This document shows positions 22,967-29,055 of a DNA stretch of 64,000 bases, piece by piece. The stretch is from positions 806,001 to 870,000 of the forward strand of contig NZ_JAPEPZ010000001.1 in the NCBI RefSeq assembly GCF_026339875.1, written 5' to 3'. How positions within the stretch are numbered: position 1 is the first letter of the stretch; every line of letters begins with the position of its first letter. The notes beneath the pieces are model-generated. The model ran no database searches. It had not been told where the DNA came from and was given only the letters and a program-made list of their open reading frames with translations. Both the position numbers and the translations under genes were made by a program. The DNA comes from Streptomyces sp. NBC_01571. GTDB taxonomy: Bacteria; Actinomycetota; Actinomycetes; Streptomycetales; Streptomycetaceae.

Positions 22967-23713
22967 GTGAACGCCGTTCGTACCCGCCTCACCCTGGCCG
23001 CCGGCCTGGTGATCGTCGCACTGACCGCTGCCGCTTTCTGGCTCTCTTACGCGCACCTTCACGACGTGGCCGCAGCGTCGGGCCTGGGCAACTCCCCGGA
23101 ACGCGCCTGGGCCTGGCCTGCAACCCTTGACCTGTTCATCGTGGCCGGAGAGATCATGATGCTGGTGGCAGCCCTGGCGAAGCGTCGGGACCCGTGGGCC
23201 ATCGGCCTGACGGTTGCAGGGTCGGTCGGCTCGATCGGCCTGAACGTGTTCGGGGTCGGCGCGCACGCTCCGCTCATTCAGTACATCGTCGCCGCTGTCC
23301 CTCCGTCTGCCGCGCTCCTGGCCTTCGGCGCCCTCATGCGCCAGGTCCACCACGCGGTCGCCGGCGAGGAGGAGGCCCAGGAGGCGCCTGCCGTTAACGA
23401 CACGGCGGAGCACCGCACGGACCTGGTGATCCTGGAGGGCGGCCCTGCCCTCTCCCCCGACAGCGGCCTGAAGGAGGTCCTGGACGAGGAGGACCAGACG
23501 GAGGACGCCCCGGAGCCTGACGAGGAGGAGACGGCCGTGTTCACGATCACGACGAAGCCGACCATGGCGGATATCCAGGCCGCCGTGTCCGACATCGACC
23601 GCGAGGGGACTCCGCTGTCCGGCAAGGCCCTGGCCAGCTACTTCGGTGTGAGCGACCGCTCCGGCCGTCGTTACCTCACCGACTGGAAGGCCGCCCAGGA
23701 GGCCGCTGCCTAG
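22967..23713 (+). CDS. DUF2637 (SpdB-like) membrane protein with C-terminal HTH
   Basis: 248 residues from GTG 22967. The first ~130 residues hold four membrane helices with the pattern FWLSYAHLHDVA...WAWPATLDLFIVAGEI of DUF2637, the family of plasmid spread proteins (SpdB) in Streptomyces. An acidic linker follows (about 145-190), then a helix-turn-helix-like end (about 200-245, GKALASYFGVSDRSGRRYLTDW). Membrane anchoring plus a DNA-binding end is typical of the family in mobile elements of actinomycetes; the function in a phage is not known. Two B elements control it and a strong terminator follows. Confidence 0.78.
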   Translation: MNAVRTRLTLAAGLVIVALTAAAFWLSYAHLHDVAAASGLGNSPERAWAWPATLDLFIVAGEIMMLVAALAKRRDPWAIGLTVAGSVGSIGLNVFGVGAHAPLIQYIVAAVPPSAALLAFGALMRQVHHAVAGEEEAQEAPAVNDTAEHRTDLVILEGGPALSPDSGLKEVLDEEDQTEDAPEPDEEETAVFTITTKPTMADIQAAVSDIDREGTPLSGKALASYFGVSDRSGRRYLTDWKAAQEAAA

Positions 23714-23747
23714 GCCAACTGCAACCCTCTGCAACCTTTCTGACATG

Positions 23748-23777
23748 ACGGGTCCCTTCGGGGGCCCGTTTCTTTTT
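23748..23777 (+). terminator. Rho-independent terminator after the DUF2637 gene
   Basis: A 9-bp stem (23748-23756 with 23761-23769) closed by TTCG, then TTTCTTTTT. Confidence 0.9.
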
Positions 23778-23898
23778 GGTCGTGTTGGTAGCAGAACCGT
23801 GACCGAAAAACAGGGCCCACACCCGTAACTCTGGCCCCGACTTGACCTACGATTTACTTGAACTTCACACGAACACCCTGGGGGGGGTTGTTACCACC

Positions 23899-24306
23899 AT
23901 GCTGACTATCGCTCTGCATGCTTACGTGCCCATGACAACGTCGTTCGGCTGGGCCTGGGGAGCCTGGCGAGGGGAAAGCCTCCTGGCGGAGGAGCGGCTG
24001 GACTCCCTCCTGGAACTCCCTCGCGTGCTGCGGTCGTACGCAACCACCGTGTCAACGCTCCTTCGAGGGGAGGCCGCCGGGGACCGGTTCAACGTGACCG
24101 CCTTCGGCGCGCTGTCCGGCCTGGTGTACGGCCGCGACGTATGGGCCTGGGACGCCCTGTCCGGCCTGTACAGGGCCAGCGGTGAGCCCTGGGTCCCGCG
24201 CACGAAGGAGGCCCGCCAGGATGTCCCCCAGCGGGCCTCTGTCACTCTTCTGTCCGGCCGTCAGGTCACTGTGCCGCACGCCTCCGTGCGTCCTGTCGCC
24301 GCGTAA
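23899..24306 (+). CDS. Hypothetical phage protein
   Basis: ATG 23899 gives 135 residues; a longer TTG start at 23842 falls where a promoter is expected. The protein is largely helical with a hydrophobic N-terminal third and a basic end; it is Leu/Trp-rich (FGWAWGAWRGE). No motif recognised. Its last 41 bases overlap the 3' end of the opposite-strand gene 24,266-24,604. Confidence 0.5.
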   Translation: MLTIALHAYVPMTTSFGWAWGAWRGESLLAEERLDSLLELPRVLRSYATTVSTLLRGEAAGDRFNVTAFGALSGLVYGRDVWAWDALSGLYRASGEPWVPRTKEARQDVPQRASVTLLSGRQVTVPHASVRPVAA

Positions 24307-24604
24307 CCTCCGCAGCCGCGAGGTCCAACTCCCTCTCCAGGCGACGCCCCAGGATGGACTTTCTGAGACTCCTGGCCTCCTCGCACGACGACTTCCCGTG
24401 CATGCATTCGCCGCACGCCTGGAAGTGGCCCCTGTACCGCTGGCAGGCGCACTCCAGACAGAAATTGATGTTGTACCCCGGTCCGCTGCCTGCCTCCTCG
24501 AAGCTGACCAGGACCGGATAGATCGTCAGGCCCCCGCACCTGTAACACGGGACCACCGGACGGGTAGTGTCTTCCACGGCTGCACTCCTCGCAGTGTCGG
24601 CCAC
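24266..24604 (-). CDS. Small Cys-rich (putative zinc) protein, opposite strand
   Basis: 112 residues from a GTG at 24604 with GGAGG upstream. Contains CYRCGG (about residues 20-25), then CLEC, CQ and CGECMHGKSSC: seven or more cysteines spaced like a zinc-binding or treble-clef protein, followed by a basic helical tail. It is the only convincing minus-strand gene in the visible prophage. The Cys pattern is too ordered for a chance frame, but no family was recognised. Confidence 0.6.
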   Translation of the reverse strand: MADTARSAAVEDTTRPVVPCYRCGGLTIYPVLVSFEEAGSGPGYNINFCLECACQRYRGHFQACGECMHGKSSCEEARSLRKSILGRRLERELDLAAAEVTRRQDARRRAAQ

Positions 24605-24665
24605 GGCCTCCGACTGGACCTACTCCGGTCGGGGGCCTCTTTGCGTCCCCCAGCCTACGCGCAGG

Positions 24666-24692
24666 GTGCACAGTGTGCACAGTGCCCACAGT
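24666..24692. repeat. Three 9-bp direct repeats upstream of the GntR gene
   Basis: GTGCACAGT, GTGCACAGT and GCCCACAGT in tandem, then GTGCTGG. They lie in the divergent gap between the Cys-rich gene and the GntR gene, 48 bases from the latter, and may be its operator. Confidence 0.55.
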
Positions 24693-24739
24693 GTGCTGGT
24701 CAACGCGCGGAGCGCACGCCGTGCCCAGAGACTCGAAGC

Positions 24740-24961
24740 ATGGAGATCCAGTACGAGTACGCCCGGATCGCGGACGACCTGGCCCGACAGATCGAGGCTG
24801 GCGAGATCCCTGCCGGCGGACGACTCCCGAATGAGCGGGACCTGGCCGACGTCTATCACGTCTCCGCTGGCACGATCCGGCGGGCGGTACAGGAGCTGCG
24901 GGAGCGCGGCCTGGTCGCCACCCTGCCCGCTAAGGGGACGTACGTCCTGGCGCGGGACTGA
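24740..24961 (+). CDS. GntR-family DNA-binding protein, winged helix only
   Basis: 73 residues, ATG 24740. The whole protein is a GntR winged helix (YARIADDLARQIEAGEIPAGGRLP, NERDLADVYHVSAGTIRRAVQELRERGLVAT, KGTYV), without the ligand-binding domain that normal GntR regulators carry. It binds DNA as a small repressor-type protein; its ligand response is missing or provided elsewhere. It is the last gene before the prophage end. Such minimal GntR proteins are common in actinomycete plasmids and phages. Confidence 0.82.
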   Translation: MEIQYEYARIADDLARQIEAGEIPAGGRLPNERDLADVYHVSAGTIRRAVQELRERGLVATLPAKGTYVLARD

Positions 24962-24976
24962 CCCCACAACACAAAA

Positions 24977-24996
24977 GCCCTGGTCGTCACCAGGGC
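24977..24996. terminator. Hairpin at the prophage-host junction
   Basis: A perfect 8-bp stem GCCCTGGT/ACCAGGGC around CGTC. The A run at 24973-24976 makes it a proper terminator for leftward transcription; for rightward transcription it lacks a T run. Confidence 0.7.
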
Positions 24997-25020
24997 CTAA
25001 TGTGCGTCTGGGGGGACTTT
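24997..25020. other. Probable right attachment-site region
   Basis: The switch from phage to host sequence must fall close to here: the last phage gene and its hairpin end at 24,996, and a host-like frame without a start is open from 25,001. The core cannot be defined without the left end. Confidence 0.5.
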
Positions 25021-25201
25021 GGATCCGACGATCGTCCAGCACCACGGGTTCGCGGCACCGAACAAGCCGGGGGTGAAGTTCCACGACCTGCTGGTCGTCT
25101 CGCTGGGCGGCAACGGGCAGTACGAGCGGGTCGTCAACGACACCGGGTCACCCACCTCGGGAACCTCCACCGTACCGTCCACGGTGGTCTCCTACCCCTG
25201 A
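25001..25201 (+). pseudogene. 3' remnant of a host gene at the prophage junction
   Basis: The frame is open from 25,001 to a TAA-free stop at 25,199-25,201 and encodes 66 residues with no good start or ribosome binding site. The end is Thr/Ser/Pro-rich (TSGTSTVPSTV) and looks like the C-terminus of a secreted or surface protein. The parent gene was not identified. It is best explained as the end of a host gene cut off by prophage insertion; the rest should lie beyond the left prophage end. Confidence 0.6.
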
Positions 25202-25223
25202 CCGTGCCCCCGGGGGCCCGCTC

Positions 25224-26495
25224 TCAGCAGGAGGTGAGGCTCCCGAGGTCGACCGCGTCGGCCATCGCCTGCATCCCCTTGTCGTTGGGGTGCAGGTGAT
25301 CGCCGCCGTCGAAGAACGGCAGGATGCGCTGCGGGTCGTAGGGACTGCGGGTGATCCGGTCGAAGTCCGTCACGGCGTCGAGCGCGCCGCTGGTCCTGAT
25401 CCACTCGTTGACGCCCTGACGCACCGCCTCGGACGCGGCGTCGTACTCGGACCAGTCCTTGAACGGCATGACGGTCGCTCCGACGACGCATTTGCCGGCC
25501 GCGTGCGCCCGGTCGATGATCTGCCGGTAGCCGGCGATCATGTCGTCCACCGTGACGCCGGTGTGGGCCTTGATGTCGTTGATCCCTTCGAACAGGAACA
25601 CCGTCCGCACCCCGGGCTGGGAGAGCACATCACGGTCCAGCCGGTTCAGCGCGGCCTGTCCGGCACCGTCCGCGAGCACCTTGTTGCCCGAGATTCCCTC
25701 GTTCGCCACTCCCTTCACGGGGATGCCGGGCGCTGCCTGCAGCCGCTGGGCGAGATAGTCGGGCCAGCGGCGGTTGCCGTCCGTGGTCGACGCCCATCCG
25801 TCGGTGATGGAGTCACCGAGGGTCACCACCGAGCCGACCGCCTTGGGCGTCTCCACGTCGACGGCGTCCAGCCAGTACCAGGAGCCCATCGGATCGGTCC
25901 AGTTGGCCGCGCCCTCCTCGGCGGCGTGGTCGCCCGCGGTCGCGTAGTTGGTCTGCATGGCCATGCCGTGACCGGTCGTCGGTCCCTCGGCGCCCGTCAC
26001 GTACAGGCTGATCACCAGATCGCTCCGGGCGGCCAGCTTGCCGGGCAGCGGATCGCTCAGCACCACCTGTCCGGCCGGGACGGTCACGGACGGGGCTCCG
26101 CCGTTGAAGGAGAGCCGCCGGTTGGAGCCGTGGACCAGTTCCGCACCTTGCTTGCGCAGTCCGGCGTACGCGCTCGCGAAGGTCACCGGGTGCTCGCCGA
26201 AGGCGTTGGACAGCCGGATCCGCAGGTCGGTGCCTCCGACGCTGGTGCGCACGATCAGGCGGTAGCTGCGGTCGGCGGGCCCGGCGCCCTGCCGGTCGGC
26301 GCTGGCACCCCAGGTGACGACGGAGTGCCTGCCCTTGGCGGCGGCCGGGTTCGCCACCGCTGTCGGGACCTGGGCCCGCGGCTGGGCCGCCTGCTGCGCC
26401 TGCGCCGTCGACGAAGCGGTCAGGGGCCCGCACAGGGCCAGGACCAGGGCAGAGAAGACGCCCACCGCGCGGCGGCGGTACGAGGCGGCGCTCAT
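25224..26495 (-). CDS. Secreted SGNH/GDSL esterase
   Basis: 423 residues with an N-terminal signal peptide (about 1-33). Residues about 55-215 form a beta-rich domain often joined to these esterases. The SGNH core has TLGDSIT (Ser229), a block II Gly in NEGISGN, block III EGIND and block V DHLHPN with the catalytic Asp and His. Such enzymes remove acetyl or other acyl groups from glycans. It overlaps the upstream GH95 gene by four bases, so it is the last gene of the glycan operon and acts outside the cell with the glycosidases. Confidence 0.85.
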   Translation of the reverse strand: MSAASYRRRAVGVFSALVLALCGPLTASSTAQAQQAAQPRAQVPTAVANPAAAKGRHSVVTWGASADRQGAGPADRSYRLIVRTSVGGTDLRIRLSNAFGEHPVTFASAYAGLRKQGAELVHGSNRRLSFNGGAPSVTVPAGQVVLSDPLPGKLAARSDLVISLYVTGAEGPTTGHGMAMQTNYATAGDHAAEEGAANWTDPMGSWYWLDAVDVETPKAVGSVVTLGDSITDGWASTTDGNRRWPDYLAQRLQAAPGIPVKGVANEGISGNKVLADGAGQAALNRLDRDVLSQPGVRTVFLFEGINDIKAHTGVTVDDMIAGYRQIIDRAHAAGKCVVGATVMPFKDWSEYDAASEAVRQGVNEWIRTSGALDAVTDFDRITRSPYDPQRILPFFDGGDHLHPNDKGMQAMADAVDLGSLTSC

Positions 26496-28909
26496 CCGAG
26501 GTTCCGCAGCGTGACGGACTCACCGGGCGTGAGCGTGATCTTCCGTGCGGTGCCGCCCGCGACGACCGTGGTGGCACGGCCGCCGACGCTCTTCAGTGTC
26601 ACCCGGGTGACCTTGCCGTTCTTCCAGCCGAGGTCGGCGACGAAGCCGCCGCGGACGCCCACGCCGGTCACCGAGCCGGATGCCGACCACGCGGCGGGCA
26701 GCGCGGGCAGCAGTTCGACGTGGCCGGGGCGCGAGTAGACCAGCATCTCCACCATCGCGGCCGGGGTGCCGAAGTTCGCCTCGATCTGGAAGATGCCGCG
26801 GCCCTGCTCGACCTCGTAGATGTCGAAGAGGTTCATGGCGCTGCCGTTGCTCCCGTCCGACGACGGCTTGAGGTTGTTGACGACGAGCTGGTAGGCCTTC
26901 TCCGCGTCCTTGAGCCGCGCCCAGCACAGACTGCGCCAGGCGTTGGCCCAGCCGAAGCTGTTCATCCCGCGCGCGGTGAGCAGGGCGGTGGCGCCGGCGA
27001 CGATGTCCTTCGGCGTGGAGTCGTCCGGACGGATCCGGTCGCCGGGGAAGAGCCCGATGAGCGGGGAGAGGTGCCGGTGCGTGGTCTCGCCGAGGTTGTC
27101 GGGCGACATCCACTCCTCCAGCCAGCCGGTCTTGGGACTGACCACGGGCAGGTACAGGCGCTTGCGGAGGCCGTCGACGGTCCTGCTGTAGGCGGCGTCC
27201 CTGGCGAGTACCTCGGTCGCGGTGCGGAAGTTGCCGAAGAGGTTCCACACGAGTTCCTGGGCGTATGTGATGCCCTTGGCGTCCAGCGGACCCTGCTCGG
27301 GCGACCAGTCGCTGTCGGCGACCAGTACCTCACGCGAAGCGCCGGACGCGTCGGTGACGGTCGTGGGGACGAGACGCGCCTCCCAGAACTCCACGGCGCC
27401 CTTGAGGAGCGGGTAGATCTTCTTCAGGTAGGTACGGTCCTGAGTATACTCGTAGTGCTCGAACAGGCTCTGGCAGAGCCAGGCGTTGCCCGCCGGGTGC
27501 CACCACCAGCCGCCCCCGCCGTACGGGTTGGTGGAGATCGCCACGGTCCACCCGGCGATCTTCCCGCTGGAGTTCCGGTAGCGGTTGGACGGGTCGTTGA
27601 ACAGCCGCTGGGTGACGTCCGTCCAGGAGGACAGCTGCGCGAGGCAGTAGTCCGTGAGGGCGTCGAAGCAGTCGGACAGTCCCGCCCGGTCGGCCATCCA
27701 GTAGTTCATCTGGATGTTGATGTCGGTGTGGTAGTCGGCCATCCAGTCCGGGTCGTTGCCGTCCAGCCAGGGACCCTGAAGGCCCATCGGCAGGCTGCCC
27801 CGCGACCCGGAGATCATCAGATAGCGGCCGAACTGCAGGTAGGCGGCCTCCAGTTCCGGGTCCGGGATGTCGTCGCGGTGACGTGCCTGTATCCGGCCCC
27901 AGGTGTCCAGTTCACGCTGCGCGGCGGACGACGTACCCAGGTTGATGTCCAGCTGTCCGAACACGCCCCGGAAGTCGGCGACATGGGTGTGCAGCAGGGT
28001 GCTTGCCGAGTGACCCGCCGCGTTCAGGACCTTGGTCCTGGCGAGACGTTCCGGGGCCAGGGACGGGTCGCGGAACTTCTTCGCCGCGTCGGGCGCGTAG
28101 TTGGTGCCGCCGCTGACGACGACCGTGAGGTCCTTGCAGCCGTCGAAGGCGATCGACGTACCGTCGACGCGGACCCGGCCCGTGCTGCTGTACGCGGTGA
28201 CGGCGGCGCCGTACTCGAGGCCGTTGGCGAGGGAGGCGCCGAACGACGCGTAACGTCCGGCGCTGTTGGCGGTGGTGGACTCGCCATGGGTGCCGGCGAG
28301 GGTGACGGTGCCGGTGTAGGACCCGCCGCCCCGCTGGGAGAAGTACAGGACGACGGCGTCGTCGGGGCGGCTGGCGAAGATCTCCCGCCGGTAGGTCACG
28401 CCCGCGACGTCGTACGAGGTGGTGACCAGGCCCTGGGCCAGGTCGAGGGTGCGGCGGTAGTTGTCGACGCCACCCAGGTCGTGGTCCGGGATGGCGACGT
28501 CGAGCCTGGCCAGCAGGGTGAGGGAGCCGAAGTCGTCGCGCCCGTAGGGGAACTGGCCGTCGCTCTGCAGCTTGTCGTTGAGATGCCCGGTCCACAGGGT
28601 GGCGTCGGTGATCATCACGAGTTCGTCGGCGGGGTCGTTGCTCACGAGCGCCCCGAGGCGTCCGTTCCCCACTGGCAGCCCCTGCTCGATCATCGAGTGG
28701 GCGGAGCCGGGAGCCTGCCACCACAGCTGGTTCCGCGCGGCGTCGGCCGGGGACAGCAGAGGTGACTCGGTGGGACGCCCGGGTGCCGCCGAGGCGGTGA
28801 AGGCGGGCAGAGCTCCGAGGGCGGTGACCGCGCCGGCGGCGGCGGCGAGGGCGAGAAAGCCCCTGCGACTGGGCGTGTTGTCGCGGGGTTCGGTGTGCTG
28901 GATGTCCAC
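26492..28909 (-). CDS. Secreted GH95 glycosidase (alpha-L-fucosidase or alpha-L-galactosidase)
   Basis: About 805 residues. The start is taken as GTG 28909, with GGAG nine bases upstream; longer frames reach 28924 and 29035, the latter inside a terminator. A twin-arginine signal (TPSRRGFLALAAAAG) points to Tat export. The mature part matches GH95: an N-terminal domain beginning LWWQAPG and GLPVGNGRLGALV, a central alpha/alpha-barrel with LMISGSRGSLPMGLQGPW and HTDINIQMNYW, and a C-terminal beta domain. These enzymes release terminal L-fucose or L-galactose. Coupled by a 4-bp overlap to the esterase downstream. Confidence 0.88.
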   Translation of the reverse strand: MDIQHTEPRDNTPSRRGFLALAAAAGAVTALGALPAFTASAAPGRPTESPLLSPADAARNQLWWQAPGSAHSMIEQGLPVGNGRLGALVSNDPADELVMITDATLWTGHLNDKLQSDGQFPYGRDDFGSLTLLARLDVAIPDHDLGGVDNYRRTLDLAQGLVTTSYDVAGVTYRREIFASRPDDAVVLYFSQRGGGSYTGTVTLAGTHGESTTANSAGRYASFGASLANGLEYGAAVTAYSSTGRVRVDGTSIAFDGCKDLTVVVSGGTNYAPDAAKKFRDPSLAPERLARTKVLNAAGHSASTLLHTHVADFRGVFGQLDINLGTSSAAQRELDTWGRIQARHRDDIPDPELEAAYLQFGRYLMISGSRGSLPMGLQGPWLDGNDPDWMADYHTDINIQMNYWMADRAGLSDCFDALTDYCLAQLSSWTDVTQRLFNDPSNRYRNSSGKIAGWTVAISTNPYGGGGWWWHPAGNAWLCQSLFEHYEYTQDRTYLKKIYPLLKGAVEFWEARLVPTTVTDASGASREVLVADSDWSPEQGPLDAKGITYAQELVWNLFGNFRTATEVLARDAAYSRTVDGLRKRLYLPVVSPKTGWLEEWMSPDNLGETTHRHLSPLIGLFPGDRIRPDDSTPKDIVAGATALLTARGMNSFGWANAWRSLCWARLKDAEKAYQLVVNNLKPSSDGSNGSAMNLFDIYEVEQGRGIFQIEANFGTPAAMVEMLVYSRPGHVELLPALPAAWSASGSVTGVGVRGGFVADLGWKNGKVTRVTLKSVGGRATTVVAGGTARKITLTPGESVTLRNLG

Positions 28910-28930
28910 GGTGGTGCACTCCATATCCGA

Positions 28931-28990
28931 GAACGGCTCGTGCGGGAACGGCTCGTGCGGGAACGGCCCGTGCGGGAACGACGGCTGCGG
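28931..28990 (-). repeat. 15-bp tandem repeats upstream of the GH95 gene
   Basis: Four units of GAACGGCTCGTGCGG (the last two changed), in frame with the longest GH95 frame, where they would encode repeats of FPHEP. They lie between the terminator and the probable start, so they are more likely leader sequence than protein. Confidence 0.6.
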
Positions 28991-29011
28991 ACCGTCGGCG
29001 TCGGGCTGGTC

Positions 29012-29048
29012 CCCGCGGGGCCCGGGACGTGTCACCGGGCCCCGCGGG
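29012..29048 (-). terminator. Strong hairpin after the GH27 gene
   Basis: A perfect 14-bp stem (29012-29025 with 29035-29048) and 9-nt loop, directly after the GH27 stop. No T run; it may lower expression of the GH95 and esterase genes downstream. Confidence 0.75.
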
Positions 29049-29055
29049 AAGCCGG

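Larger units (their letters stand above)
1..25000 (+). mobile_element. Prophage, right-hand part (siphovirus type)
   Basis: A continuous block of tail, lysis, replication and early regulatory phage genes, nearly all on the + strand, enters the window inside a tape-measure gene and stops just after a minimal GntR gene at 24,961. Beyond it a host reading frame without its own start resumes at 25,001. The block differs from the flanking host DNA in having a terminator after almost every gene, short repeated intergenic elements and frequent CGTTAACG. Terminase, portal, capsid, integrase and repressor are not in view and should lie to the left. The exact right boundary is inferred. Confidence 0.9.

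Noticed and set aside
1..25000. Avoidance of GTCGAC (SalI-type site) by the phage as the cause of GTT codon preference
   Set aside because: GTCGAC occurs several times in the prophage (for example near 9,188, 9,349 and 9,411), so simple avoidance does not explain it.
28931..28990. Possible CRISPR-like short repeats
   Set aside because: The units are directly joined, without spacers; simple tandem repeats. The same holds for 52,895, 34,241 and 53,961. No CRISPR array or cas gene was seen; the Cas4-like nuclease lacks the cysteine cluster and stands in a phage operon.
28910..29035. Longer N-terminus for the GH95 protein
   Set aside because: The extra part contains 15-bp repeats and begins inside a 14-bp terminator stem; the Tat signal is well placed from 28,909.
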